Of a stretch of DNA of 64,000 bases, positions 47,995-57,081 are shown one piece after another (position 1 is the stretch's first letter; each line of letters starts with the position of its first letter). The DNA is from Flavobacterium azizsancarii (GTDB lineage Bacteria > Bacteroidota > Bacteroidia > Flavobacteriales > Flavobacteriaceae), in the NCBI RefSeq assembly GCF_027980145.1, contig NZ_JAMZNK010000006.1:1-64000 (forward strand). Reading direction: 5' to 3'. The notes under the pieces are model-generated. The model had not been told where the DNA came from and did not search any database. It saw only the letters and a list, made by a program, of their open reading frames with translations. A program made the position numbers and the translations under genes.

Positions 47995-48749
47995 TCAATA
48001 ACTATATATTGCACCAATCCTTTCCCGAACCTTTCCAAATTTAGGAACATCATTATATATTGTCTGCATAAGATTCTGATCTCCAAGCAATCCAAGAGCA
48101 ACTAAAGCTTTTTGTTTAGGCAACGCCTGAAAAAATCCCACTCGATTAGCACCAAACGAAATAAGTAATGAAATAATTAAAATTACAGGAATCAGATATA
48201 AAATTAAATGCACAAATTCTTTAAAATCACTTGTCAAAAAAAATAGCGTAATACCTAAAGACAGTGAAGAAAACAGAAAGAAACCAAGAAAAATATATTT
48301 CATTGATTTAAACTCAAAATCAAGACTTAAACCGTTCCCATAAATTGGGTCGAATGCAATAATTCTTTTTATCGGACTATGTACTGCTATTATTTTATCC
48401 TCTTTTATAAGTAACTCAACTTCGTCTTGATCTTTAAAGAAAATCCCCCCAAGCCAACCTTTAAAAGGTCTCCCTTAATTTCCATCTCATCCCAATATAA
48501 TTTACCTCTTGCAGCAGGATAATAACAATTCATAGCCATACCAGTTAAGGCGCCTGTACTATTTCCTGAAAGTGCTGATAAAACTGGAGCATATAATCTG
48601 GCATTACGCTCAAACTCTCCGGATTTAGTTTGACGTTCTTCTAAGGAATATTGAAGATTAGAAATTTTTCCGGTTATAGAACTGAGACCTGATTTCATTA
48701 TCCTTTTTTCGACCGGTACTCTATTTATTATAGTTTCTGTTATTGTCAT
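47995..48749 (-). pseudogene. Two-part membrane protein gene interrupted by a frameshift in a G6 run
   Basis: The first frame (48749-48405) encodes MTITETIINRVPVEKRIMKS to GDLLKVGLGG. After a G6 run (plus-strand C6 at 48445-48450) the neighbouring frame continues IFFKDQDEVELLIKEDKIIA, then HSPIKRIIAFDP, and two transmembrane segments (SMKYIFLGFFLFSSLSLGIT and VHLILYLIPVILIISLLISF), ending KVRERIGAIYSY at 47995. One more G would give a 251-residue protein: soluble N-terminal half, then a two-helix membrane hairpin and a cytosolic tail. No characterised family is recognised. ATG at 48303 could still start the C-terminal half alone. Confidence 0.7.
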
Positions 48750-48988
48750 GCTGAATATATTTTAATAAAAAAATATTTTTTTGCAAGATTAAAGTATTCA
48801 TTCTCTTTAATGTATTTACATAAGACAAAGTAATAATAGAATAAGACAAAATCACACACATTAAGGTCAAAATACAATATTGACTAATAATTTTTCGTTT
48901 TGTTAAATTATATACAATTCTGATTATCAGATTAAACCTAATGTTTTTAACTCAGTCTAATTGATCTAACAATTAAAAAACTTACATC

Positions 48989-49429
48989 ATGAAAAAACTA
49001 TTTATTGCAGCTTTGTTATTCGTTGGAGTAGCAAGTTTTGCGCAAGACAATGGCCAAAAACCTTCTCGTGAACAAAAAGAAAGACTAACTCCGGAACAAC
49101 GAAATGAGAAACATTTACAAAAACTAACTACAGACTTAAATTTAGATGCTAATCAACAAGCACAAATCAAACAACTTTTAGCAGAAAGAAGTGCCAAAGC
49201 AGATAAATTACGAGAGGAAAGAAAAGATCGAAAAGACAGTAATGTAAAACCAACTGCAGCAGAAAAAGAAGCATTCAAAAAAGAAGTAATGGCTGAAAAA
49301 GATGCTAATGATGCTAAAATGAAAATGATCTTAAATGCAGACCAATACAAAAAATGGACGTCTATGCAGGAAGAAAACAAAGAGAAGGCCAGAGAAAAAA
49401 TGAAAGAATATCGAAACGATAAAAACTAA
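48989..49429 (+). CDS. Spy/CpxP-like secreted helical protein
   Basis: A 146-residue exported protein with a signal peptide cut after ASFAQ (about residue 19). The mature chain is highly charged and helical: LTPEQRNEKHLQKLTTDLNL, ANQQAQIKQLLAERSAKADK, then ILNADQYKKWTSMQEENKEK. This LNxxQxxKW-containing pattern fits the DUF4890/Spy-like family of periplasmic chaperones. It is the single-unit paralogue of the next gene, whose signal peptide is nearly the same. A terminator follows. Confidence 0.8.
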   Translation: MKKLFIAALLFVGVASFAQDNGQKPSREQKERLTPEQRNEKHLQKLTTDLNLDANQQAQIKQLLAERSAKADKLREERKDRKDSNVKPTAAEKEAFKKEVMAEKDANDAKMKMILNADQYKKWTSMQEENKEKAREKMKEYRNDKN

Positions 49430-49443
49430 TTATAATTTACCAA

Positions 49444-49474
49444 AGAGAGGCCTTAACAGCCTCTTTTTTATTTT
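49444..49474 (+). terminator. Terminator between the Spy-like paralogues
   Basis: AGAGGC (49446-49451) / GCCTCT (49459-49464) followed by T6. The two genes are thus separate transcripts or read-through is partial. Confidence 0.75.
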
Positions 49475-49593
49475 AAACATTCATTATGGTTTCGTTAATA
49501 GTTTTTGTTAATTAAAAGATAAATCTGACAAGATGATTAAACTTAGCAAAGTTATTGAAGTCTAATTGGTATAAACCTTTAAAAAAACGAATT

Positions 49594-50328
49594 ATGAAAA
49601 AATTATTTATCGCAGCTTTATTGTTCGTTGGAATAGTAAGTTTTGCACAAGACGTCAAACAAAAACCGACAGGTGATCAAAAAGAGAATTTAACTCCTGA
49701 ACAGCGTAATGAGAAACATTTACAAAAATTAACTTCGGAACTGAGTTTAGATAAAAAACAACAAGATCAGGTAAAACAATTATTAGCAGAAAGAAGCGCT
49801 AAAGCAGAAAAGTTTAAAGACGCCCGAAAAGACAGTAAAACAAAACCTACTGACGCAGAAAAAGAAGCTTTTAAAAAACAGATAGAAACTGAAAGAGCAG
49901 CAAACGATGCTAAAATGAAAGCGATTTTGAATGCGGATCAATACACAAAATGGACGGCTCTTAAAAAAGATCACGAGCGTAAAGGGAAACATCATAGAGA
50001 TTCAAAATCCCCTCAAGAACGCGATCAGGCACTTCTACAAAAATTAACAACCGATTTAAGCTTAAATGCTGATCAGCAAAAACAAGTTGGTCAACTTTTA
50101 TCTGACAGAAGTACTAAGTGGTCAATGCTTGAAAAAAGCCGAAAAGATTCCGGTACAAAACCAACTGCAGCGGATAAAGACGCCATGAAAAAACAAATGG
50201 CAGAAGATCAAAAAGCCTTTGATACAAAAATGAAATCTGTTTTGAATGCTGATCAATATAAAAAATGGACAGCGATTCAAAAAGAGCATAAAGACAAAAT
50301 GAAAGATCACCGAAAAGATAAAATGTAA
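49594..50328 (+). CDS. Spy-like secreted protein with an internal duplication
   Basis: A 244-residue paralogue of the upstream gene. The ATG at 49594 is chosen since it gives MKKLFIAALLFVGIVSFAQ, matching the first protein; 13 codons upstream are open but not homologous. The mature part holds two copies of the unit found once upstream: about 32-125 (LTPEQRNEKHLQKLTSELSL ... ILNADQYTKWTAL) and about 135-235 (RDQALLQKLTTDLSL ... VLNADQYKKWTAIQ). It is likely a periplasmic chaperone or stress protein. A bidirectional terminator follows. Confidence 0.8.
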   Translation: MKKLFIAALLFVGIVSFAQDVKQKPTGDQKENLTPEQRNEKHLQKLTSELSLDKKQQDQVKQLLAERSAKAEKFKDARKDSKTKPTDAEKEAFKKQIETERAANDAKMKAILNADQYTKWTALKKDHERKGKHHRDSKSPQERDQALLQKLTTDLSLNADQQKQVGQLLSDRSTKWSMLEKSRKDSGTKPTAADKDAMKKQMAEDQKAFDTKMKSVLNADQYKKWTAIQKEHKDKMKDHRKDKM

Positions 50329-50339
50329 TTGGGATCAAA

Positions 50340-50372
50340 AAGAAGAGGCTTTAAAAGCCTCTTCTTTGTTTT
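50340..50372. terminator. Bidirectional terminator
   Basis: AGAAGAGGCTTT (50341-50352) / AAAGCCTCTTCT (50354-50365), followed by T-rich sequence; lies between converging genes. Confidence 0.85.
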
Positions 50373-50381
50373 AATAAATTT

Positions 50382-52856
50382 CTATTTCGGATTCAGAATT
50401 AAATCAATTCTTTTAATACAATCTTCATAATGGTATTTTGTTTCCGTATTAACCGGTCTTGCCTTTGCTGCCAAAAGAGTACTTCGTAACGTTGTTAATT
50501 CTCCACGAACCAAAGCCCTAACATCAGATTGACCTACATTATAATATATTACTGATCTGTCTGCAGGTTTAATTTCTTCCGTCATCAAAGCCCCCATTCT
50601 GTCAATATAACCACGTTGCAAATTTCTGCGATATATAGTTACATTCTCTGGCGTAGCGGCTTCTTTCCAGATTCCTTTTCGCGTATCTTTTAATAAATCC
50701 AGTGCTTTATAAGTATCCGCACCAAGAATTTCATTATCGATCAATCGCCCAATACGGCCAATACTTAATAAACTATTTAAATGTCTTACCTGCAAATTTC
50801 TAAACCTTTCAGCATAACCTGCAAAATCTGTATTTTTTAAAGTATTGACATTTACAATCCACGTTGGTGAAGCAAAAGCATTGGCCTGAAGCCAATTCAT
50901 TGCCTCTATCTGTTTTGATTTAGGCACAACTTCATAAACATTTCCCGGTTGATTTGGCTTTTTAGTATTTTCATAAACACCACCAACATTGGTTACAACA
51001 TGACCAACATATCTACTCCAAACGTCCAGCATTTCTTTGTACAACTCGTCAAGATCATCATAATTATTAGTTGCTGTGCTCGTCCATTCACTTAAATGAC
51101 CTGCAACAAATTCTAAATTTTTAAGTCCGTACGAACTTGCTTTCATTGAATTATTTCCAATATCTTCTGTTTGAGAAGTAGGATCAAAAGCACTGCTTTG
51201 TTTTCCGAATTTATACAACGGATTTCCTGCTTTTTCCAGAATCCATTTGTCCAGAGTTTTTATTTCATCCTGAGGAGATTTCGCATTTGGAATCACTCTG
51301 TATCCCCAATTTACTGCATATTGATCATAAGCCCCCATTTTACGAATAAAACGAATATTTTTATCTCCTGGCTGTGCTATATAATTAAAACGGGCATAAT
51401 CCATTATACTTGCCGAAATTCCGTTTTGTTGTGTGAAATCACCATTTCTGTAACTCTCAACATCATAAGCGCAACTTGCGCCCATGTTATGAGGAAATCC
51501 TAAAGCGTGCCCTACTTCATGAGCAATCACCATTCGCATCATTTCTCCCATTTCTTCATCACTGGTTTGCAATGTTCTTGCAGACGGATTAGCCGCTCCG
51601 GTTTCTAATAAATATCGGTTTCTATAAGAACGCAAATGATTATGGTACCAGATAACATCACTTTCTATAATTTCTCCTGTTCTGGGATCAGAAACACTTG
51701 GGCCAACCGCATTACGGGTTGTACTTGCTACATAACGAATTACAGAATAACGGATGTCCTCAGGGCTAAAATCGGGATCTTCCTCTTTTGTTGGAGCATC
51801 TTTAGCAATAATGGCATTTTTAAAACCTGCACCTTCAAAAGGTTTTTGCCACTCTTCAATTCCCTGCTTAATGTATTTTCTCAATTTTTCAGGCGTTGCA
51901 GGATCTAAATAATAAACAATTGGTTTAATAGGCTCAACCAATTCTCCCCTATTATACGCCTCAGGATCTTTAGGTTCTAATCTCCAGCGTCTGATATAAG
52001 TTTTAAGATCAGATTTTAATTCCGTACTTCCGTAATCATATTGACTTACTGTAAACCATCCTACTCTGGGATCTGCTAATCTGGGTTTCATTGGCACTTC
52101 CGGCAATAAGATCATCGATTGATTCATCTGGATACTTATCGACTCTGTATCTGCTAACATTGATGGTTTCGAAGCATTATAAGTCATGTCCTGAATTACT
52201 TCAATATTCATTGGAAAACTTTTGATTGTATTAATAAAACTTCTTGAATCATCAAGACCTTTTACTTTGTAAGTTTCCCTCATTTCTGCAGATATTCCGC
52301 TGATGGCTTTGACATCTGTACTGTAAAATTTAGTAACATCAATAACTGTATTTACTGAATCTTTGCTAAAAGCTACGATATCGAAAGCAAATAATGTAGG
52401 TTCATAATTATTTGATTTTACAGAGATACTAATGGGTAAAGTATCGTTTGCAACTGCATTATATGATTTTGATTTGATCAGAATCTTATCCTGAAATCGT
52501 TGCCATACAATTAATTGCTCGTTGGTCTCGGATCCTGCATTTACATATCCGCCACCTAAATTAGACGGCAATTTAGAAAGTCTGCTTACCAAAAGCATGT
52601 CTTTATCTAAGTATTTATTGGGTATCTCGAAGTAATATTTTTTATCGACTTTATGAACCGTAAAAAGTCCTTCGTCAGAAATAGCATTTTTAGTAATTAC
52701 TTTACTGTATTCCTTAATTGTAGATTCTGATTTTTTCTCAGGTGGCGTAACTACCGTTTCCTCTTCTTTGGATTTCTTTTTGTTTGATTGTGCAAATTGT
52801 TGAGTAGAAAACAGCATAAAAAATGCCATTGTAATAAAAATGAAAAGTTTCTTCAT
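50382..52856 (-). CDS. Secreted zinc metalloprotease (DUF5117/DUF4953 type)
   Basis: An 824-residue exported metalloprotease. A signal peptide (about 1-22, cut after FAQ) and a Lys/Glu-rich linker precede a DUF5117-like beta-rich domain (about 55-290). The catalytic motif HEVGHALGFPH puts zinc ligands at His446, His450 and His456 with Glu447 as base, the HExxHxxxxxH metzincin pattern; a Met-turn candidate SIMDYARFNY follows about 30 residues on. The C-terminal third is helical and ends YHYEDCIKRIDLILNPK. No lipobox. Substrate unknown. It is common, and often multicopy, in Bacteroidota. Confidence 0.9.
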   Translation of the reverse strand: MKKLFIFITMAFFMLFSTQQFAQSNKKKSKEEETVVTPPEKKSESTIKEYSKVITKNAISDEGLFTVHKVDKKYYFEIPNKYLDKDMLLVSRLSKLPSNLGGGYVNAGSETNEQLIVWQRFQDKILIKSKSYNAVANDTLPISISVKSNNYEPTLFAFDIVAFSKDSVNTVIDVTKFYSTDVKAISGISAEMRETYKVKGLDDSRSFINTIKSFPMNIEVIQDMTYNASKPSMLADTESISIQMNQSMILLPEVPMKPRLADPRVGWFTVSQYDYGSTELKSDLKTYIRRWRLEPKDPEAYNRGELVEPIKPIVYYLDPATPEKLRKYIKQGIEEWQKPFEGAGFKNAIIAKDAPTKEEDPDFSPEDIRYSVIRYVASTTRNAVGPSVSDPRTGEIIESDVIWYHNHLRSYRNRYLLETGAANPSARTLQTSDEEMGEMMRMVIAHEVGHALGFPHNMGASCAYDVESYRNGDFTQQNGISASIMDYARFNYIAQPGDKNIRFIRKMGAYDQYAVNWGYRVIPNAKSPQDEIKTLDKWILEKAGNPLYKFGKQSSAFDPTSQTEDIGNNSMKASSYGLKNLEFVAGHLSEWTSTATNNYDDLDELYKEMLDVWSRYVGHVVTNVGGVYENTKKPNQPGNVYEVVPKSKQIEAMNWLQANAFASPTWIVNVNTLKNTDFAGYAERFRNLQVRHLNSLLSIGRIGRLIDNEILGADTYKALDLLKDTRKGIWKEAATPENVTIYRRNLQRGYIDRMGALMTEEIKPADRSVIYYNVGQSDVRALVRGELTTLRSTLLAAKARPVNTETKYHYEDCIKRIDLILNPK

Positions 52857-52956
52857 TTATTATAAGTTTAGTGATTATTCGATAAACAAAAATAATTTTT
52901 ATTCTAATTTTAGAAGAAAAAAATAACGTATTAACTTTTCATTAACTATCCCCTGA

Positions 52957-52996
52957 ATAAAAAAAAGGTTCAGCTTTACTAAAAAAGTTGAACCTT
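52957..52996 (-). terminator. Terminator after hemL
   Basis: AAGGTTCA (52965-52972) / TGAACCTT (52989-52996) extended by CTTT/AAAG; minus-strand U8 beyond. It ends the hemL transcript 27 bases after the stop. Confidence 0.85.
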
Positions 52997-53022
52997 AAAT
53001 TGAAAAAAAAATATATTATGTT

Positions 53023-54309
53023 TTAGAATGTCTTTGAAACCTTATCAATTGCATTAATCGTAAAATCTAAATCTTCGTAACTTAATGCATCTGTAATAAA
53101 CCAGGTTTCGTAAGCAGATGGCGCAATGTAAATGCCTTCGTTTAATAAACCGTGAAAGAATTTCTTAAAAGTTTCATTATCTCCTTTTGCAGCCGTTTGA
53201 AAATCAACAACCGGATTGGCATCAAAATGCACAGAAATCATAGAACCTACTCTATTGATGGTAAAAGCAACATTATTTGCTTTTAAAACTTTATCAATTC
53301 CTGCTTCCAGATAAGCTGTTTTTTCTTCTAAACGGGTAAAAATAGCGCGGTCATTATCTAATGCCTGCAACATTGCTAATCCGGCCGCCATTGCTAATGG
53401 ATTTCCTGATAATGTTCCTGCCTGATAAACGGGACCAAGCGGCGCCAGATAATTCATGATTTCTTCGCGTGCAGCAAAAGCCCCAACCGGTAAACCACCA
53501 CCAATTACTTTTCCAAAAGTTACAATGTCAGCATTGATATTATACAATTCCTGAACGCCACCGCGAGCCAGACGGAAACCAGTCATTACCTCATCAAAGA
53601 TTAATAAAATTCCGTTTGCAGTACACAATTCTCTCAAACCTTCTAAGAAGCCTTTTTGTGGTGGGATACAACCCATATTTCCTGCAACTGCCTCGATAAT
53701 AATCGCTGCAATTTCGTTTTTGTTTGCTTCGATTAAAGTTTTTACATTCTCTAAATCATTGTATTTCGCCAACAAAGTATCTTTTGCAGTTCCTTCTGTA
53801 ACTCCCGGGCTGTTTGGAGAACCAAAAGTTACGGCTCCACTTCCTGCCTGAATCAAAAATGAATCAGAATGTCCGTGATAACAACCTGCAAATTTTATTA
53901 TTTTATCTCTTTTTGTAAATCCACGCGCCAGACGAATTGCGCTCATACAAGCTTCTGTACCTGAATTTACAAATCTTATTTTATCAATATTCGGAACCAT
54001 AGAAACTGCTAAAGCAGCAATTTGAGTTTCCAGTTCTGTTGGCATCCCAAATGAAGTGCCTAATTTTGCTTTTTCGATAACAGCATCAACAACTGGCTGG
54101 TAAGCGTGCCCCAAAACCATTGGTCCCCATGAATTAATGTAATCTATTAATTTATTTCCGTCTTCATCATACAAATAAGCACCTTTGGCACTTTTTACAA
54201 AAATAGGAGTTCCCCCAACCGCTTTAAAGGCTCTAACTGGTGAATTTACTCCTCCCGGAATTACTTTTTCTGCTTCAGCAAAAAGCTGACTACTTCTTTT
54301 ATATATCAT
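53023..54309 (-). CDS. hemL: Glutamate-1-semialdehyde 2,1-aminomutase
   Basis: A 428-residue PLP enzyme of the class III aminotransferase fold that makes 5-aminolevulinate from glutamate-1-semialdehyde in C5 haem synthesis. N-terminal signature [20 protein letters not shown] (17-36), substrate-gating [15 protein letters not shown] (156-170) and the PLP lysine Lys267 in [14 protein letters not shown]. Full length. A direct repeat TGATTCTAGATTT (54313-54325, 54334-54346) lies just upstream of the start. Other hem genes are not in the window. Confidence 0.97.
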   Translation of the reverse strand: MIYKRSSQLFAEAEKVIPGGVNSPVRAFKAVGGTPIFVKSAKGAYLYDEDGNKLIDYINSWGPMVLGHAYQPVVDAVIEKAKLGTSFGMPTELETQIAALAVSMVPNIDKIRFVNSGTEACMSAIRLARGFTKRDKIIKFAGCYHGHSDSFLIQAGSGAVTFGSPNSPGVTEGTAKDTLLAKYNDLENVKTLIEANKNEIAAIIIEAVAGNMGCIPPQKGFLEGLRELCTANGILLIFDEVMTGFRLARGGVQELYNINADIVTFGKVIGGGLPVGAFAAREEIMNYLAPLGPVYQAGTLSGNPLAMAAGLAMLQALDNDRAIFTRLEEKTAYLEAGIDKVLKANNVAFTINRVGSMISVHFDANPVVDFQTAAKGDNETFKKFFHGLLNEGIYIAPSAYETWFITDALSYEDLDFTINAIDKVSKTF

Positions 54310-54349
54310 TTTTGATTCTAGATTTTAGAGTTCTGATTCTAGATTTAAG

Positions 54350-54601
54350 CTATCTGCTTAAACCCTGATCTCTTATAAACTCATTAAAATATTTTTGTTC
54401 TGTTTGTTTTTCTACTGAAAGTTCTTCCAATTTTATATCTGACATTCCTTGAGGAGAATAAAATTTCCATTTCCAAGTTGGGCGATGTTTTACAAAAAGA
54501 TGACTTTCCGCAAACTCATCATTATCGTAAACTCCGAAAAAGAATCTAATGATTAAAACTGCTGCAAAAGTAACAATTAGTATTAAAACTTTCTTTTTCA
54601 T
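54350..54601 (-). CDS. Small membrane-anchored protein, unknown
   Basis: An 83-residue protein with a Lys-rich start and one hydrophobic segment (about 4-24, VLILIVTFAAVLIIRFFFGVY), then a charged extracytoplasmic part, AESHLFVKHRPTWKWKFYSP and an acidic end. No family recognised. It lies between the glucosaminidase and hemL on the same strand, 32 bases after the former, and may be transcribed with it. Confidence 0.6.
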   Translation of the reverse strand: MKKKVLILIVTFAAVLIIRFFFGVYDNDEFAESHLFVKHRPTWKWKFYSPQGMSDIKLEELSVEKQTEQKYFNEFIRDQGLSR

Positions 54602-54633
54602 AATAACTGAAAACTGCCACTGAGACTAAAAAA

Positions 54634-55533
54634 TTACTTCACTTTCAACCTCTGCCCTATTGAAATTGCATTATCTGAAAGATTGTTTTTCCGTTTTAAA
54701 TCGTCAACAAGTACGTTGAATTTTTTTGAAATCGAATATAAGGTATCTCCTTTTTGAACTTCGTACGAATTTGGATCGTTTGAATTTGCATTCGAATTTG
54801 AAGAACTTCGAACGGGAGCTGAGGAACTTTTAGTCACAGTTGTTTTCTCAAAAGGTTTGTAATTTCTACCCGTAACCTGACAATCGTATTGATGAAGATT
54901 GTATCTTTCGATATAACTTATTAATTTATCCGGATAATTAGGATCTGTAGCATAACCTGCCGCTCTCAGCCCTTTTGCCCAAGCTTTGTAATCGTCTTTT
55001 TCGTAAGTAAATAAAGTCGCATATCTATTTTTTCCGACTAAAAACAAAGCGTGATCTCTATACGATTCCGCAGCTTCCGGATATTTCCTGAAACATTCCT
55101 GGGCTGAATCATCATCATGACGAACACTTTCTCCTAACCAGTCTTTATGGCATTTAATTCCGAAATGATTGTTTGCTTCAACAGCTAAATCACCTCTTCC
55201 TGCACCAGATTCCAAAATTCCCTGAGCCAGAATAATACTGGCAGGAATACCATATTTTTGCATATTACCCATTGCAATATCTTTATACAACAGGACGTAA
55301 CTCGTAATTAAATCATTGGTTACAACTGTATTTGATGTAGATTGTATTACTTCTGTAGTATTGTTTGTAGAAGGATAATTTTTGCCAATTGGTTTAGCAT
55401 ACGCTGGCTTTCTGGTTGCTGCCACTCTGGGCTTCTGCATTGCTGCTTTTTTAGTCGTTGCAATAGTAGGTTTACTAGAGGAACAACTTACTAAAGTTGC
55501 CAGAATCAGGAATGTTATAATTTTTTTAACCAT
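54634..55533 (-). CDS. Lipoprotein N-acetylglucosaminidase with LysM domain
   Basis: A 299-residue peptidoglycan hydrolase. Lipobox VSC (Cys17), a Lys/Thr-rich linker (20-70), a GH73 glucosaminidase domain (about 72-220) with GIPASIILAQGILESGAGRG holding the catalytic Glu, NHFGIKCHKDW and a terminal LysM module (about 256-299: YEVQKGDTLYSISKKFNVLV). It cuts glycan strands during growth or division. Its start overlaps the end of the upstream PLP enzyme gene by 8 bases, so they are translationally coupled. Confidence 0.93.
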   Translation of the reverse strand: MVKKIITFLILATLVSCSSSKPTIATTKKAAMQKPRVAATRKPAYAKPIGKNYPSTNNTTEVIQSTSNTVVTNDLITSYVLLYKDIAMGNMQKYGIPASIILAQGILESGAGRGDLAVEANNHFGIKCHKDWLGESVRHDDDSAQECFRKYPEAAESYRDHALFLVGKNRYATLFTYEKDDYKAWAKGLRAAGYATDPNYPDKLISYIERYNLHQYDCQVTGRNYKPFEKTTVTKSSSAPVRSSSNSNANSNDPNSYEVQKGDTLYSISKKFNVLVDDLKRKNNLSDNAISIGQRLKVK

Positions 55534-56422
55534 TGTTTTTGAGTATTGGTAATTTTTTCTGTCTCAATTTTATATTCATCCCTTCAATTCCCTGCAATCC
55601 GCCGGTATGAATGAGTACTATTTTTGAATTTTCAGGAAAATAGTTTTTATAGATTAAATCTATAACGCCAAAAACCATTTTTCCTGTATAAATTGGATCC
55701 AGGGGTACTTTATTATCTTCAAAAAAAGTATTGATAAATTCAATTAATTCTAAATTTATCTTCCCATAACCTCCAAAATGATAGTCAGAAATCAAATTCC
55801 AGTTATCTTGTTTTGCAAAAATACGAATTTCATCGGTTAAAAAGTCACCTTTTAACGCCGGAAACCCTAAAATTTTCTGATGTGGCAAGGCACTATTGAT
55901 TAATCCGGAGATTGTTCCACCCGTTCCAACTGCGCAGCATACATAATCGAAAACAGCATCTTCATCAGTCAAAATCTCTTCACAGCCTTTTACGGCCAAT
56001 TCATTTGTTCCGCCCTCAGGTACTAAATAAAAATCTCCAAACTTATCTTTTAATTTTTCAATAAAGGAAATTTCACTTTTATGCCTGTAATCTTCCCGGC
56101 TTACGAACTCAAATTGCATTCCGTTTTCCTGAGCAAATTTCAATGTTGGGTTTTCTTCAATTTTATCAAAAAGTTCATCCCCGCGAATAACACCAATCGT
56201 TTTAAAACCCTGCTCCTTTCCCGCATAGGCAACAGCAGCGATATGGTTCGAAAAAGCTCCGCCAAAAGTCAATATTGTTCCTTGGTTTTCAGCTTTTGCC
56301 GCAAGTAAATTATATTTTAGCTTCCTTAATTTATTCCCTGATACAAAAGGATGATTGAGATCATCTCGTTTTATTGTAAGCGCAATATTATTTGGAAAAG
56401 TGATATGAATTGGTACGTTCAA
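55526..56422 (-). CDS. PLP-dependent deaminase/D-cysteine desulfhydrase-like enzyme
   Basis: A 298-residue fold-type II PLP enzyme of the ACC deaminase/D-cysteine desulfhydrase family. PLP lysine Lys31 in VSGNKLRKLKYNL; SNHIAAVAYAGKEQG follows the nucleophile region; phosphate-binding VGTGGTISGL lies at about 165-174. Bacteroidota members act on D-cysteine or related amino acids; true ACC deaminase activity cannot be judged. It overlaps the glucosaminidase gene by 8 bases and follows the small HExxH protein by 3 bases. Confidence 0.88.
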   Translation of the reverse strand: MNVPIHITFPNNIALTIKRDDLNHPFVSGNKLRKLKYNLLAAKAENQGTILTFGGAFSNHIAAVAYAGKEQGFKTIGVIRGDELFDKIEENPTLKFAQENGMQFEFVSREDYRHKSEISFIEKLKDKFGDFYLVPEGGTNELAVKGCEEILTDEDAVFDYVCCAVGTGGTISGLINSALPHQKILGFPALKGDFLTDEIRIFAKQDNWNLISDYHFGGYGKINLELIEFINTFFEDNKVPLDPIYTGKMVFGVIDLIYKNYFPENSKIVLIHTGGLQGIEGMNIKLRQKKLPILKNNG

Positions 56423-56425
56423 AAT

Positions 56426-56767
56426 CTATTTTTGTTTTAAAGTTATGTAATTCAAAAAACCAAAGAAAGATCTGTTTTTCAAATAATCCAAATCATTTTC
56501 ATTTGTATAAGCTTCTCTTTCAAAACTTATATTTCGGTATGCTAAATCTTTATTTTTATATTGTATTAATCTAATTATATATTCAAAAACATAAAAAACA
56601 TAAAACGGAAAAACCAGTAATTCTAATTGCTGTCTCAAATGAATCTTTTCATGATTTACAAAAACCAGATTGTCTTTATCAAAATCATATTTTAAAAACA
56701 CAAACGGAAATAAAGTCATTCCCCGATATCCTTTTGGAATTAAATATTTAGCAACAATCAGAAACAT
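56426..56767 (-). CDS. Tiny membrane protein with an HExxH motif
   Basis: A 113-residue protein. FVNHEKIHLRQQLELLVFPF (about 37-56) has the zincin motif HEKIH running straight into a hydrophobic segment (FPFYVFYVFEYIIRLIQY), and a downstream FEREAYTNENDLDYL could give the third ligand Glu, as in gluzincins. The layout suggests a minimal M56/M48-like intramembrane or membrane-associated peptidase, without any sensor domain. It begins a tight minus-strand run with the PLP enzyme (3-base gap) and the glucosaminidase. Catalysis is an inference. Confidence 0.65.
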   Translation of the reverse strand: MFLIVAKYLIPKGYRGMTLFPFVFLKYDFDKDNLVFVNHEKIHLRQQLELLVFPFYVFYVFEYIIRLIQYKNKDLAYRNISFEREAYTNENDLDYLKNRSFFGFLNYITLKQK

Positions 56768-56782
56768 TAGCTGTAAAATTTA

Positions 56783-56790
56783 TAAATTTG
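56783..56790 (+). promoter_or_regulatory. -7 promoter element of the DUF5522 operon
   Basis: TAAATTTG fits TAnnTTTG, about 90 bases upstream of the DUF5522 start. A 12-codon frame beginning ATG 56862 overlaps the start of the gene and may be translated, but this is uncertain. Confidence 0.45.
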
Positions 56791-56880
56791 TAGATAAAAA
56801 TTGTTCAATTTCATTAAAATCACAATCTAACAGTAGATTTTGATTGAAAAAAAATAAGAATATGAACCCAATGCAGATTT

Positions 56881-57063
56881 ATGAAAGAGCAAAGTAATGA
56901 AAATAAATTAATCGAAGGCGAAGATTTTTACTATACGCCCGAAGGTTATAAATGCTTTACTGAAAAACACCATTTAAAACGAGGTTATTGCTGCAAAAGT
57001 GGCTGTCGTCATTGCCCGTATGGGTTTGATAAACGAACCGGAAGAATAAACAAACCGCAATAA
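56881..57063 (+). CDS. DUF5522 small cysteine-rich protein
   Basis: A 60-residue protein: EGEDFYYTPEGYKCFTEKHH, then RGYCCKSGCRHCPYGFDK. The CCxxxCxxCPYG cluster at about 37-48 looks like a metal or Fe-S binding knuckle. Related short proteins are widespread in Bacteroidota and also in other phyla (DUF5522). It is 18 bases upstream of the hydroxyacid dehydrogenase gene and likely co-transcribed. Function unknown. Confidence 0.8.
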   Translation: MKEQSNENKLIEGEDFYYTPEGYKCFTEKHHLKRGYCCKSGCRHCPYGFDKRTGRINKPQ

Positions 57064-57081
57064 AAACTAAAACAATACAAA

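Noticed and set aside
47919..48101. 60-codon minus-strand frame overlapping the end of the two-part membrane protein
   Set aside because: It overlaps a better-supported frame and its sequence looks like an out-of-frame reading.
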